The notes under the pieces were generated by a model. That model did not search any database. It saw only the letters and a program-made list of their open reading frames with translations, and was not told the origin of the DNA. Both the position numbers and the translations under genes were made by a program. 54,696 nucleotides of DNA from Bacteroidales bacterium (lineage in GTDB: Bacteria; Bacteroidota; Bacteroidia; Bacteroidales; Marinilabiliaceae). This document shows positions 8,321 through 19,554 of the stretch, piece after piece; the stretch's first letter is position 1; each line of letters opens with the position of its first letter. The stretch lies in contig JAFPZF010000009.1 of assembly GCA_017417385.1 (NCBI GenBank), forward strand, positions 1 through 54,696, read 5' to 3'.

Positions 8321-11300
8321 ATGGAGTCACATGCACATACTACCGCTTATGTGCGTCTCGGCAACCTCTTGTCACCGAGGCGTGCCCTCTTTTTGTATGT
8401 CGTGTCGATTCTCCTTGTCCTCCTCCTTTCCCCGCTATCAGCCTCCGCACAATATAGCGGTGGCTCCGGCTCCTCCTCAAATCCCTACCTCATAAAGACG
8501 GTCGCCGACCTCCAGGCTCTTGCTACCAATTGTAATTCTAATCATCTATACAGCGGAAACTCTAAGACTTATTTCCGCCTCGCTAACGACATCGTATGCA
8601 ACGACAACCTCCTTGTCTACGACGCCGACAACCACGCAACGGGCGCGCTCGCCCACTCGGGCCTCACTCACTTCTCGGCTATCGGGACGAAATCTTCCCC
8701 TGCCTATATTGACTTCGATGGCGCAGGTCACTCTATCAGTGGCTTCTATATCAGCTCGACGTCCGACTTCCAGGCTCTCTTCGGCTACCTAAAGGCTGGC
8801 GCCTCTGTCCACGACCTATCCCTCGTCGACTCCTATGTCGTCTCCTCCGGTTCCGGCGTCGCTGGCATCTACGCCGGATCAATAAGCAACGACCTTCAGG
8901 GCAATATCACCATATCTAACTGTCTCTTCGATGGTTACGTCTCGGGCGCCTCGAGCGTCGGCGGCGTGACGGGTCGCCTCTATGGCACTGTGACTAACTG
9001 TGTCAACCGTGGCACTGTCAACGGCGGCACGGGCATGTCTGTCGGCGGCGTTTGCGCCCTCGCCTCTCAGACTAATAGCACTCCCTCCAAGGTCATCAAC
9101 TGTGTCAACTACGGCAACGTCACTGGTGGTCAGGGTACTGCCGGCATCGCCGGTATGAACATCGCCGCTCTCGTCTCTGGCTGTATCAACTTCGGTGACG
9201 TCAAGGGTACTACTCAGGTTGGCGGCATCGCCGGCGAATGTAACGACGGTTCTCGCGAGTCGACACGTACTGTCGGCAACGTCAACTTCGGCACTATCCT
9301 GTCTACGAATGCTATGGCAGGCGGCGTCTGTGGCTTTGTCCATTCGTCATACGTCCGTACCGGTCAGCAGGTCCTCGCCAATGTCAACTATGGTAAGGTC
9401 ATCGCACCTACGGCTGGCGGCATCGTCGGCAAGCAGGGCTACGACGACCTCTGGGGTGAACCAGGCAACGTCAGCAAGTCCGATGTCGCTAAGGTCTATG
9501 TCCTCCACAATCTTAACCTCGGCGATGCCCAAGGCTCTTCCTACGAGGGCGCCGTCATTGGTCTGTCCGACCTCACCACCTCTAACTACAACACTTATAT
9601 CGTCGGCAACTACTACGACAAGCAGTTCATCGCCCGTCAGACGACTCGCGCTATCAAGGGCGCCGACTATACTGGCAATGCTGCCGCCGCCTTTACTAAG
9701 AATCTCGTAGGCTCCGCTGGCAGTCAGATCCTCTCCTCCGACTTCTCTTTCGAAAATATTACGTACCCTATCCCGACTGCCGTCTCGGATATGGCGTCCG
9801 CCTCGACTCCTAACTCGGATGTCAATCAGGCTCTCGTCTCCGCCTACAACACTCTCCGCGCTGCCTCCGCAGCACTCCTCCTCGCTGTCGACGAAGAGTC
9901 AGGGCGCTACGACCGCTGGAATAGTGTCTCACAGCAGTTTACTTATTGCCCGACGTCCTCCTCACTCTCCTGGTCCGAGGTCGGCGATACTCACGTCAAC
10001 TTCTACAACGGGACGGCTATCCTGACTCAGAAAGGTCTGGCTCTCGTCCGCTCCACCTTCTGCGGCTCTCACTACGATAGGACTCTCGACATTCGAGACC
10101 TGACGCAGGCGACTATCGTCCTCGACGACTTCGACGACGTTATCAAGTGTGACCCTATCGAGCCTCCTGTCAAGACGGTCTACCTCGGCGCTACTGAGGT
10201 CGATGTGGCTGACTACGAGGTCTCCTATGCTGACAACGATGTCTCTGGTCTCGCCTCTGTCATCGTCTCTGCTAAGGGCGGCTCCAACGCTCTCTATATG
10301 GGTAGCGTCTCCAAGTCTTTCGAGATCAAGGACAACCGTAAGAGTATCGCAGCTGCTAAGATTACTGCCGACTTCTCAGACTATGTCTCATATACTAAGG
10401 CGGACCAGACGTCCTACCTCCTCCAGTGTCACGCCTCTCTGACGCCTTCTGTCGTCTCTGTCAAGCTCGGCACTACTTCTCTCGACTGGAGTGACCCCGA
10501 TAAGTTCGAGGTCGCCTACGAGGACAACGACGCTGTCGGCACCGCCAAGCTTGTCGTCAAGGCTAAATGTCAGAATGAGACTTATGGCGGTAAGGCGGTC
10601 CTCGAATTCCCTATCATTCTTTATGTCGACCTCGCCGACGCTACTGTCTCCTTAGGTCAGACGTCTTTCGTCGCCGAGGCTGGCGAGGCGGTCCGCCCTT
10701 CTGTCACTGTAACTCTCCCCGACGGGACTGTCGTCTCTCCTTCTGACTACTCTGTCTCCTATTCTGATAATGTCCTCGACTCCGAGAGTCAGTCGACGGT
10801 CGGCAAGGTCTCCATCACTGCTCTTCCTAAGTCTCCTGCCTGTATGGCTGTCTATACTGGCTCTGTCGAGAAGTCTTTCACTATCAACAAGCTACCAGCC
10901 TCCGAAGGTCATATTATTGTCGCCGACATCGACGATATTGAATATGACGGCTGCGCCCATAAACTTGGCTTCTCCGACCTCTCTATCTACAATAACAATA
11001 CTTCCAGCAAATTCACGGACCCCTACAAGTATAAGAGGAATAGTAACAGCACTTACTCTAAGCTGGGCGACGCTTTTATCTACGCCTACGGCCCTTCAGA
11101 CGACTTTACTAACGTCGGCGTGAAATACCTGACGCTTACTAACCCCGCCGTAACTAACGACTTCTACTATTACTTCAACAACAAGGCAACCCCTACTAAC
11201 GTCAATCTGGGCTCCTTCTCTGTCTCTAAGTCCTACAAGATTGTCCCCTACGATATCTCTGGCGCCCCATCATCCTCCTCTTCCACGTCTGTCAAGTACT

Positions 11301-14300
11301 TCGGCGAGTCGGCTTCGAGGCCTTACAAGTTTGTCGTCTGTCTCAGCTCTTCTTCTTTCTCCGCTACATACTCGGGTCAGGAGATCTCCCCCTCTGTCAT
11401 CTCTAGCGTCAAGTTCTACAACGCTGACAACTCGCCCGTCACCCTCGTCCCAGACGTCGACTACTCTGTCAGCTATGTCAACAATGTCAACGCTGGCGAC
11501 GCCTACGTGACTATAACTGGTCACGGTAATTTCGACTCTACAACCGATGCGGTCTTCTCTTTCCATATCGACCCGGTTAATATCGAGGATCTGTCCTTCT
11601 CTCTCTCCGTTCCTTACCAGGGCTATGAGCTTCGCCCCGAACTCCCTCTCTCTTTCAACGGCACCCCTCTTGTCAAGGATGTCGACTATACTATCGAGAA
11701 CTGGTCGGATAATACTGACGCCGGCACGGCCCACGTGACTGTCAAGGGTATCGGCAACTTCTCCGGCACTAAGTCTTTCGACTTCACTATCTCCCCTCGC
11801 GATATCACGACGGAGACTTCTCTCGCCTCCGCCTCCTCAGACCTCTTCAACTCTTCCTACGTCTTCTGCGGCTCTCAGATTAAGCCTAAGGCCTCCGCCG
11901 ACTTTGTCTTCACCAACGACAAGGCGGTCGACTATACTCTCGTCGAGGGGACTGACTTCTCCTACTCCTACGGCACTAACCTTAACTGCGACGCCGCCTC
12001 TTCCTCCGAAGGCTCTATCTCTATAACCGGCACCGGCAACTTCACCGGCTCCCTCTCTTTCTATTTCGACATTGCTCAGGTCGACATCGCTATCGCTACT
12101 ATCCCTCTCATCCCAGATCAGACTTATTCGGGTCTCGCTCTCACTCCTTCTCTCCCCGAGGGGACCTTTGTCTCCCTGCCTACTGCCGACGGCGTTGTCC
12201 ACCTCGTCGAGGGGACGGACTTCTCTGTCTCTTACTCTGACAATGTCGAGGTCGGAGACAACGCCCGCTTCATCATCACCGCTCTGCCCGATGGCAACTA
12301 CAAGGGCTCTAACTACCGCCGCTTCAACATCCTCCCCGCTCCCTTCATCGCCCGTCTGTCTGGCTACGACGCTGTCGCTGAGTCTGATACGGTCTTCTTC
12401 TATACTGGCAGCCCTATTCTCCCTGCTGTCTCCGCCTCCTTCCTCGTCAATGGTGTCGAGCATCCTCTCTCTTCGTCCGACTTCTCTGTCTCCTATGACG
12501 ACTCTCCTCTCAATGCCAGCTCTTCTTTCTACGACGTGACTGTCACCGGCTTGGGTAACTTCGCCGGCAGGGTCTGCAAGCTCCACTACAAGATTCTCCC
12601 GGCTGTCATTTCTGTCTCTATCGACGATATCCCCGACCAGACTTTTACGGGTAGCTCTATCACTCCTGATTTATCTGTCTATCGGACCGATGTGAACCCC
12701 GCTGTGCTATTGACGCCTAACGCTGATTACACCGTTAGCTTCTCGGACAATGTCGAGGTCGGTACTGCAACGGCTACTATCACCCTCTCCAGTAACTTTA
12801 CGACCTCCAGCTCCCTCTCTAAGTCGTTTACTATCAAGGCAGCAAAGGTCGTCGCCTCGCTGTCCTCCGCCGTCTTTACCTACAACGGTTGCAGTCAGCG
12901 TCCTTCCCTCTCTGTCTCACTCGGCGACGTGGTCTTCTCTCTTGGCACTGACTACTCTGTCTCTTACCGCTTCTCTAAGTCTGACGATTACGCGCTCTCT
13001 TCCCCGACGTCCGAGAGTGTCCACAGTGGCTACTACTGGGTTGACGTCGTGATGCTCAACTCGAACTACTCGCTCGATAAGTCTTCTCTCGCCTATCATA
13101 TCGTGCAGGCAACTCCTGCTTTCCACGAACTCTCTGAATCGTCGTTCGTCTTCAACGGCACTCGTCAGGTCCCTTCTTCTCTTAGGCTCTACTCCCTCGA
13201 CTGCAACGACGAGAAACTCTATGTCCCCTCCTCCGAACTGTCTGTCTCTTGGCCTGCCGACGACGAGAGTGTCTTCGCCGATACTTACTACCTACCCTAC
13301 GTGGTCTCTGGCAGTGGCGACCACATCGCTACTTCTTGCGACGACTGCGCTTCTTATACTATCACTCCTTCGTCCGACTTCTCTGTCTCTCTCTCCCAGT
13401 CTTCTTTTGTCTACAACGGACTCCAGCAGACCCCCGATGTCATCGTCAAGATTGACGACGTCGTCCTCCCTTCTTCTCTCTACTCTGTATCCTATGACAA
13501 GGCTGTCCGCTCCGATGTCGGCTCCTACTCTGTCACTGTCACGGGCGACGGCGTTAACATTGTCGGCGAGAAGTCTCTCTCCTATTCTATCACTCCCCTC
13601 CCCCTCTCTGTCTCTTTCGCCGATGTCAAGAAGCAGTTTGTCTACGACGCCCTCCCTCACTGTCAGACGCCCTCTGTCTCTATCTCCGGCTCTGAGTCTC
13701 TGCTCGCCGAGGGTAGCGACTACGAGGTTGTCTATTCTTATCTTCGTGGCTCCTCTCCTACTTCCGATTTTACTAACGTCGGCTCTATCTCGCTGACTTC
13801 CACCATCGTCCTCAAGAATGAAAACTTCTCCCTCTCTGGCTCCGACTCTCGCGAGCAGTCTTATTCTATTGTCCCAGACGAGATTGCGTCTGTCTCTCTC
13901 GTCAGCTCTTCGATGGCCTTCGATGGTAATACTCACCAGCCTGTCATCTTTGTGGTCCTCTCTAAGTCTGGCATCGCCCTCTCCTCTTCCGACTTCTCTC
14001 CGTCTATTCCTTCCTGTAGGGATGTGCAGTCTTATACTGTCTCTGTCCAGGCTGTCGGCTCCAACTATGTCGGTAGCGCCACGACTGTCTTCTCTATCAC
14101 GCCAGCAACTATCGGCCGCATAGCTCTTGAATATGACAAGACTCCTTACGACGGCTCTCGGAAGATGCCTTCTGTGACTGTCTACGATGCTGACGACAAC
14201 GTCGTCTCCTCTGGCTTCTCTGTCTCCTACGGCACCAATGTGGACTGCCCGTCGGGCTCTGTCTCTGTCTCTGCAGACAACGCTAACCTCTTCGGCTCAG

Positions 14301-17300
14301 CCTCGGCTTCCTTCGAGATCTCTCCTCTCCCTCTGTCGAGTATCTCTACTGTCTCGTCTGTCGACTACGACGGGACTGCGAAGACTCCTTCTGTTGTGGT
14401 CATGTCTGGCGACCTTGTCCTCACTCTCGACCAGGACTTTTCTCTCTCTTTCGAGGATAATATTAGCGCTGGTACGGCGACGGTCACAGCTACGGGTATC
14501 AACAACTTCTCGGGTTCGCTCTCTACTTCTTTCTCTATCAACGCCCTTAGTCTCTCGGCGTCCAACTCCTCTGCCTCGACTGTCTCTGCCTCCCGCATCT
14601 ACGATGGCGCCGAGCACCCTGTCGATATTAGTGTCTTCTATTCTTTTGATGGCGCCGACCCTGTCGCCCTCTCTTCTTCCGACTTCTCTCTCTCACCCTC
14701 AGCTCTCACCGATGCTGGCGACTACGAGGTCGTTGTCACCGGTAAGAACAACTTCAAGGACTCTCGCACTGTCTCCTACTCTGTCGAGAAGGCTGACATA
14801 CGTCGCTCCGCCGTCGCCGGTGTCAACACGGAATACATCTACGCCGGTCACCAGATTGCCCCAGTCCCCGTCGTCAACTACCCTTCTATCGGCAGGCTCT
14901 CCGAAGGCGTCGACTATGAGCTGATTCTTGGCGACAACACTGAGCTCGGTACTGGCTTCGTCACTATCAAGGGTATCAACAACTTCAAGGAGGAGATGAC
15001 TCTCCGCTTCTCTATCGTCCCTGCTAAGCCGGTTATCGCCCTCTCTCCGACTTCCTTCCTCTTCAACGGCGCAGTCCAGCAGCCTTCTTTCTCTGTCTCT
15101 TATCAGGATGTTCCTCTCGACGACGATGACTATGTGGTCTCCCCTCTCCCAGAGAGTATCCTCGTCGGCGACTACGATGTTACTGTGACTGGCAAGAATG
15201 GCTACGATGGCATGTCGGACACTAAGTCCTACTCTATCCTCAAGTCTACTATCCTCTCCGTCGAACTCTTGCCAGAGGTCTATATCTACGACGGTACTCC
15301 TAAATGTCCCTCTTCTGTCAAGGTCTTCAACGAAGTCAACAACGACCTTATGCTCTCTGGCTTCTCTCTCTCCTGCAGCAACAACGTCAACGCTTCCTCC
15401 GAGGCTCTCCTGACTGTCACTGGCGACGACGTCAACCTCGCTGGCTCTAAGTCGCTTCAGTTCTCTATCCTCCCTCGCGACATCACCGAGGTCTCTGTCG
15501 ACGCTATCCCTTCTCAGTCTTTCACTGGCTCTCCTGTCGAGCCGTCTATCTCCCTCTCTTTCAACGAACTCACACTATCTCTCGGCACGGATTTCTCTGT
15601 CGAGTATTCTTCTAATACTGATGTCGGCACTGCTCATGTGGCGATAACGGGTCTCGGCAACTTTACTGGCTTCCGAGACGACGTCTCTTTCGAGATTACT
15701 CCTCCTTCTATCTCTTCTGCTGTCATTGCCGAGATTCCTTCCTGTATCTACGACGCTACCGAACAGCGCCCCTCGCTCTCTGTCTCTCTCGATGGCGTCG
15801 AGCTTGTCCTCGACACTGACTTCTCTGTCGCCTACGAGGATAATGTCAACGCCGGAACTGCTCGCGTCATCATCTCCGGCATGGGCAACTACTCCGGCTC
15901 TGCCGAGGCTTCTTTCGTTATCAACCCTCGCGATATCAGCGACCTCTCCGACCCTCTCTTCGCCTCTTCCCCGATTCCTGCCGAACTCTACGACGGCAAG
16001 TCTCATACTCCTTCTGTCTCTCTCTCCTTCCGTGGCTCGCTCCTCTCCGAGGGCGACGACGCCGACTTCTCTGTCATCTATGCCGACAATGTTAATGCTG
16101 GTATAGACGCAGGCCAGGTCTCCCTCTTCGGTCATGGCAACTTCTCTGGCTCCCGTACTCTCTATTTCGACATCACTCCATACGAACTTGTCCCCGAAAA
16201 CGTTGAGTCTCTCCCGTCTGTCACCTATACGAGCTTCGCATTCTCGCCCGAGCCTGTCGTCTATTTCGGTTCCACGACGCTCCGACGAGACGTGGACTAT
16301 GTCGTCGACTACCCTGGCGACCACGTTAATGCTGCTACTGCCTACGTCCACATATCTGGCATCGGCAATTTCTCCGGCGACTTCTCTGTCCCCTATGTGA
16401 TCAACAAGGCTTCTATCTCTGGCGACAACGCTGTCATCGCTAAGGTTGGTCCACGTCTCTTCACCGGCTCCGAGATCCGTCCCGAGCCGCCTGTGACCTA
16501 CGTCGCCAACCCATCACCTCTCCCTCAGGTCTCTCTCCGCAAGGATGTTGACTTTGTCTATTCGTATTCTGACAATGTCGAGTCTGGCACCGCTACTCTG
16601 ACGGTCTCCGCTACCGAGGATGGTAACTTTACTGGCTCTCAGTCTATCTCCTTCCTTATCAGCACGGCTAAGATTGTCGCTGCGATCTTCTCGCCTATCC
16701 CAGACCAGACGTTTGCCAATAGGCCTCTGACCCCTCCTTTCACTCTCACCTACGAGGACGAGGCTCTTGTCCCTGATGTGGACTATACTTATTCCTACGA
16801 GGATAACTTCAACGCTGGCGTGGCTACGATTCTCGTCACTGGCATCGGCAGGTTCGCCGACAAGGACGGCTATACTTCGACGTCTTTCAATATCTTGCCC
16901 CGTCCGCTGTCTGACGATATGCTCTCCCCTCTCGCTGACACTGTATTCTCTGGCGCACCTGTCACCTTCGTGCCCGAGCTCTTCTTCGAGGACTATCGCC
17001 TGGTCATGGCGACCGACGACGCACCTAATGACTTCCCTGTCTCTTTCTCCGACAATACTTTCGCTTTCGAGCACCCTACTCTGACTATCTCTGGCAACGG
17101 TAATTTCTCCGGCACGATCGTCTCCTCTTTCTCTATACTCCCTGCCTCTATCTCCGACGCCGACGCTGCTTATATTCCTGGTCTGCCTTTCACTGGCGAA
17201 CCGGCTACCCCTCCTGTCGCTCTCTCTTACAACGATGTCTACTCCCTCGTCCCCGATGTCGACTACTCTCTCGAGTATATCGACAATGTTAATAGTGGCC

Positions 17301-19432
17301 TCGCTACTATCCGCGTCACAGCTTCTCCCGATGGTAACTTCGTGGGCGTCCGGGAGCTTCATTTCGCTATCGGCGTCGTCGATATCTCGACGGCTACCTT
17401 CTCGCCTATCGCCTCACAGACTTTCTCCTCCTACCCTCTGACTCCCGAGTTCTCTCTGACTTGCGACGGCCGTACCCTCGTCCCGGGTGTCGACTACGAT
17501 GCCGTCTATTCCGATAATGTCAATGTCGGGACGGCTACTATTTCTGTCTCGGGCAAGGGTGACTACGTCGGCTCTGTCTCGACTTATTTCTCTATCATCC
17601 CCGCTCTCCTGACGGACGATATTGCTTTCGCCGACTCTGTCTTTGTCTACGACGGCTCACCTAAGATCCCTTCTATCGAATATGTCCGCGTCGGCGACTT
17701 GTCTCTTGTCCCCGATGTGGATTTCTCTGTCTCTTTCGAGAATAATGTCAATGCCGGGACGGCTTCCGCTACTTTTGTCGGCCTCGGCAACTTCGCCGGC
17801 TCTGTCTCCGTGGCTTTCGACATCTCTCCTGCCCCTCTCGACGCTGAGTTCGACCTCGAGTACTACAAGGCTCCCTACGACGGCACTCCTAAGGAGCCCG
17901 CCGCTCTCAACGTCTTCCGCCACGGCTTCCCTCTCGTCCCGGATGTCGACTTCTCTGTCAGCTACCTCGACAATGTCGAGCCGCGCAGCATAGCCTTCGT
18001 CATCCTGACCGGCAAGGGCAACTATCAGGGTAAGGTCTCTAAGACTTTCTTCGTCGAGCCTGTCGAACTTAACGTCTGGATATCTCTAGACAACTACGAG
18101 TTTGTCTACGATGGCTCCGAGAAACGCCCCGCCGTCTCTGTCTTCCTCGAGAGCGACAGCACGCTCCTGACGAACGGCGTCGAGTATTCTGTCCGCTATG
18201 TCAACAATGTCGACGCCGGAATGGCTACCGCTATCGTATCGGGCTACGGCTTCTACGATATGACGGAGTATATGGACTACAAGATTGTCCGCGCCCCCTT
18301 TGATGTCGATGTCACCCTCGAATACGATTCTGTCGTCTACGACTTCTCCGCCCGCAAGCCTTCCTTCTCGGTCTCTCACAACGGCAGGACGCTTACTCCC
18401 GGCAAGGACTTCTCTTTCTTCTATGCCAACAACTCTTCTGTCGGGACCGCGGCTCTCTGCCTCACTGGTATGGGTAATTTCAAGGATGAGACTGTCGAGA
18501 AGTTCTTCGAGATTCTCCCTGTTCATCTGACACCAGACGACGTCTCCCTCGAATACGACGAGATTCTGTACGATGGCACTCGCAAGCGCCCCGCTGTCTC
18601 TGTCGTCGTCGATGACCGTGTCTTGACTGATAGTGTTGACTATGTTCTCAATTACGTTGGCGATTCCTCAGCCAGTCAGGCTTCTGTCGAGGTGACGGGC
18701 ATCGGTGTCTACGACGGCTCCGTCGTCAAGAACTATACTATCCTCCCTCACGACTTTATGGCTCAAGTCTCGCTCGAATACTACGAGACGACCTACGACG
18801 GCTCTCCTAAGCAGCCTTCTGTCGTCGCTACCCGAGACGGCTTCCCGCTCCGCGAGGGTCTCCACTATGTGGTCTCCTATCTGGATAACGTCAACGCTGG
18901 CGAGGCTGTAGCTGTCGTCTCCGCTGCCGGCATCTATACTGGCGAGGTCCGAGTCCCCTTCTCTATCAACAAGGCCCCTCTCCATGTGATTGCCGACGAT
19001 GTCACTATGACCGACGGTTATTCTGTCCCGACTCTGACTGTCTCCTACGACGGCTTCGCCCCCTGCGATAGTGCCGAGAATGCTCTGTCTTCTCTCCCGA
19101 TGCTCTTCGTCTCCGACGACCCAGTCATCGGTGTTCATACTATTCATGTCGCTGGCGGTAGCGCTCAGAACTACGACCTCTCCTATCACACTGGCCGTCT
19201 CATAGTCGAGGAGATAGGCCCCTTCTTGATTTGGCCAAACCCTTGCCACTATCGTCTCTTTGTCCGTGGCATTCACGAGAACTCGCCGTTCACTATCTCT
19301 TCTATATCAGGCGTCGAGATGATGTCTGGCTATGTCAGTGGCGGTAGCTTTATCGATGTGTCACCTCTCCCCGCCGGCATCTTCTTTATCTGTGTGGACG
19401 GCCATAAGCAGCTCTTCGTCCGCCACAAGTAA
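8321..19432 (+). CDS. Giant repetitive T9SS-exported surface protein (3,703 residues)
   Basis: Residues 1 to about 44 form a signal peptide ending SASA. A GSGSSSNPYLIKT segment and GLUG-like repeats (NCVNYGNVTGG type, about 120-340) suggest a beta-helix. From about 610 to 3550 I count roughly 36 Ig-like repeats of about 80 residues with the core DYSVSYxDNVNAGTAxV, then GxGNFxG. An MBG-like segment (about 3555-3620) and a type A sorting domain (IWPNPCHYRLFV to the C-terminal KQLFVRHK) end the protein. It should cross the outer membrane through the type IX system and sit on the surface or be released. A role in adhesion is inferred from architecture only. The reading frame is intact over 11.1 kb. 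Codon use is extremely C/T-biased. Confidence 0.9.
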   Translation: MESHAHTTAYVRLGNLLSPRRALFLYVVSILLVLLLSPLSASAQYSGGSGSSSNPYLIKTVADLQALATNCNSNHLYSGNSKTYFRLANDIVCNDNLLVYDADNHATGALAHSGLTHFSAIGTKSSPAYIDFDGAGHSISGFYISSTSDFQALFGYLKAGASVHDLSLVDSYVVSSGSGVAGIYAGSISNDLQGNITISNCLFDGYVSGASSVGGVTGRLYGTVTNCVNRGTVNGGTGMSVGGVCALASQTNSTPSKVINCVNYGNVTGGQGTAGIAGMNIAALVSGCINFGDVKGTTQVGGIAGECNDGSRESTRTVGNVNFGTILSTNAMAGGVCGFVHSSYVRTGQQVLANVNYGKVIAPTAGGIVGKQGYDDLWGEPGNVSKSDVAKVYVLHNLNLGDAQGSSYEGAVIGLSDLTTSNYNTYIVGNYYDKQFIARQTTRAIKGADYTGNAAAAFTKNLVGSAGSQILSSDFSFENITYPIPTAVSDMASASTPNSDVNQALVSAYNTLRAASAALLLAVDEESGRYDRWNSVSQQFTYCPTSSSLSWSEVGDTHVNFYNGTAILTQKGLALVRSTFCGSHYDRTLDIRDLTQATIVLDDFDDVIKCDPIEPPVKTVYLGATEVDVADYEVSYADNDVSGLASVIVSAKGGSNALYMGSVSKSFEIKDNRKSIAAAKITADFSDYVSYTKADQTSYLLQCHASLTPSVVSVKLGTTSLDWSDPDKFEVAYEDNDAVGTAKLVVKAKCQNETYGGKAVLEFPIILYVDLADATVSLGQTSFVAEAGEAVRPSVTVTLPDGTVVSPSDYSVSYSDNVLDSESQSTVGKVSITALPKSPACMAVYTGSVEKSFTINKLPASEGHIIVADIDDIEYDGCAHKLGFSDLSIYNNNTSSKFTDPYKYKRNSNSTYSKLGDAFIYAYGPSDDFTNVGVKYLTLTNPAVTNDFYYYFNNKATPTNVNLGSFSVSKSYKIVPYDISGAPSSSSSTSVKYFGESASRPYKFVVCLSSSSFSATYSGQEISPSVISSVKFYNADNSPVTLVPDVDYSVSYVNNVNAGDAYVTITGHGNFDSTTDAVFSFHIDPVNIEDLSFSLSVPYQGYELRPELPLSFNGTPLVKDVDYTIENWSDNTDAGTAHVTVKGIGNFSGTKSFDFTISPRDITTETSLASASSDLFNSSYVFCGSQIKPKASADFVFTNDKAVDYTLVEGTDFSYSYGTNLNCDAASSSEGSISITGTGNFTGSLSFYFDIAQVDIAIATIPLIPDQTYSGLALTPSLPEGTFVSLPTADGVVHLVEGTDFSVSYSDNVEVGDNARFIITALPDGNYKGSNYRRFNILPAPFIARLSGYDAVAESDTVFFYTGSPILPAVSASFLVNGVEHPLSSSDFSVSYDDSPLNASSSFYDVTVTGLGNFAGRVCKLHYKILPAVISVSIDDIPDQTFTGSSITPDLSVYRTDVNPAVLLTPNADYTVSFSDNVEVGTATATITLSSNFTTSSSLSKSFTIKAAKVVASLSSAVFTYNGCSQRPSLSVSLGDVVFSLGTDYSVSYRFSKSDDYALSSPTSESVHSGYYWVDVVMLNSNYSLDKSSLAYHIVQATPAFHELSESSFVFNGTRQVPSSLRLYSLDCNDEKLYVPSSELSVSWPADDESVFADTYYLPYVVSGSGDHIATSCDDCASYTITPSSDFSVSLSQSSFVYNGLQQTPDVIVKIDDVVLPSSLYSVSYDKAVRSDVGSYSVTVTGDGVNIVGEKSLSYSITPLPLSVSFADVKKQFVYDALPHCQTPSVSISGSESLLAEGSDYEVVYSYLRGSSPTSDFTNVGSISLTSTIVLKNENFSLSGSDSREQSYSIVPDEIASVSLVSSSMAFDGNTHQPVIFVVLSKSGIALSSSDFSPSIPSCRDVQSYTVSVQAVGSNYVGSATTVFSITPATIGRIALEYDKTPYDGSRKMPSVTVYDADDNVVSSGFSVSYGTNVDCPSGSVSVSADNANLFGSASASFEISPLPLSSISTVSSVDYDGTAKTPSVVVMSGDLVLTLDQDFSLSFEDNISAGTATVTATGINNFSGSLSTSFSINALSLSASNSSASTVSASRIYDGAEHPVDISVFYSFDGADPVALSSSDFSLSPSALTDAGDYEVVVTGKNNFKDSRTVSYSVEKADIRRSAVAGVNTEYIYAGHQIAPVPVVNYPSIGRLSEGVDYELILGDNTELGTGFVTIKGINNFKEEMTLRFSIVPAKPVIALSPTSFLFNGAVQQPSFSVSYQDVPLDDDDYVVSPLPESILVGDYDVTVTGKNGYDGMSDTKSYSILKSTILSVELLPEVYIYDGTPKCPSSVKVFNEVNNDLMLSGFSLSCSNNVNASSEALLTVTGDDVNLAGSKSLQFSILPRDITEVSVDAIPSQSFTGSPVEPSISLSFNELTLSLGTDFSVEYSSNTDVGTAHVAITGLGNFTGFRDDVSFEITPPSISSAVIAEIPSCIYDATEQRPSLSVSLDGVELVLDTDFSVAYEDNVNAGTARVIISGMGNYSGSAEASFVINPRDISDLSDPLFASSPIPAELYDGKSHTPSVSLSFRGSLLSEGDDADFSVIYADNVNAGIDAGQVSLFGHGNFSGSRTLYFDITPYELVPENVESLPSVTYTSFAFSPEPVVYFGSTTLRRDVDYVVDYPGDHVNAATAYVHISGIGNFSGDFSVPYVINKASISGDNAVIAKVGPRLFTGSEIRPEPPVTYVANPSPLPQVSLRKDVDFVYSYSDNVESGTATLTVSATEDGNFTGSQSISFLISTAKIVAAIFSPIPDQTFANRPLTPPFTLTYEDEALVPDVDYTYSYEDNFNAGVATILVTGIGRFADKDGYTSTSFNILPRPLSDDMLSPLADTVFSGAPVTFVPELFFEDYRLVMATDDAPNDFPVSFSDNTFAFEHPTLTISGNGNFSGTIVSSFSILPASISDADAAYIPGLPFTGEPATPPVALSYNDVYSLVPDVDYSLEYIDNVNSGLATIRVTASPDGNFVGVRELHFAIGVVDISTATFSPIASQTFSSYPLTPEFSLTCDGRTLVPGVDYDAVYSDNVNVGTATISVSGKGDYVGSVSTYFSIIPALLTDDIAFADSVFVYDGSPKIPSIEYVRVGDLSLVPDVDFSVSFENNVNAGTASATFVGLGNFAGSVSVAFDISPAPLDAEFDLEYYKAPYDGTPKEPAALNVFRHGFPLVPDVDFSVSYLDNVEPRSIAFVILTGKGNYQGKVSKTFFVEPVELNVWISLDNYEFVYDGSEKRPAVSVFLESDSTLLTNGVEYSVRYVNNVDAGMATAIVSGYGFYDMTEYMDYKIVRAPFDVDVTLEYDSVVYDFSARKPSFSVSHNGRTLTPGKDFSFFYANNSSVGTAALCLTGMGNFKDETVEKFFEILPVHLTPDDVSLEYDEILYDGTRKRPAVSVVVDDRVLTDSVDYVLNYVGDSSASQASVEVTGIGVYDGSVVKNYTILPHDFMAQVSLEYYETTYDGSPKQPSVVATRDGFPLREGLHYVVSYLDNVNAGEAVAVVSAAGIYTGEVRVPFSINKAPLHVIADDVTMTDGYSVPTLTVSYDGFAPCDSAENALSSLPMLFVSDDPVIGVHTIHVAGGSAQNYDLSYHTGRLIVEEIGPFLIWPNPCHYRLFVRGIHENSPFTISSISGVEMMSGYVSGGSFIDVSPLPAGIFFICVDGHKQLFVRHK
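10118..18970 (+). repeat. Protein-coding tandem repeat array inside the giant gene
   Basis: About 36 units of roughly 240 bp encode diverged Ig-like modules. Some lack the DN turn or have insertions, for example near residues 870-960. The repeated tyrosine/aspartate turns show as recurring GTC-GAC-TAC and TCT-GTC-TCC codon strings. Divergence between units suggests an old array rather than recent amplification. Confidence 0.8.
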
Positions 19433-19554
19433 ACTTCCCTCTCGACTTTTCTCTCGACAACTATCTTCCGTCCATTCCCTCTTCTTTTCCTCCCCCTGGG
19501 TTAGCCCTGTATTAGACCAGTCATGTCTTATGTTAACTTCCACCTTCTACTTCA

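Noticed and set aside
8546-19276. Many long open frames in other frames and antisense within the giant gene, for example 11837-12586 and 16514-17362 on the - strand
   Set aside because: They mirror the repeated codons of the giant gene, have no recognisable domains and lack promoters. The biased composition removes stop codons in other frames.
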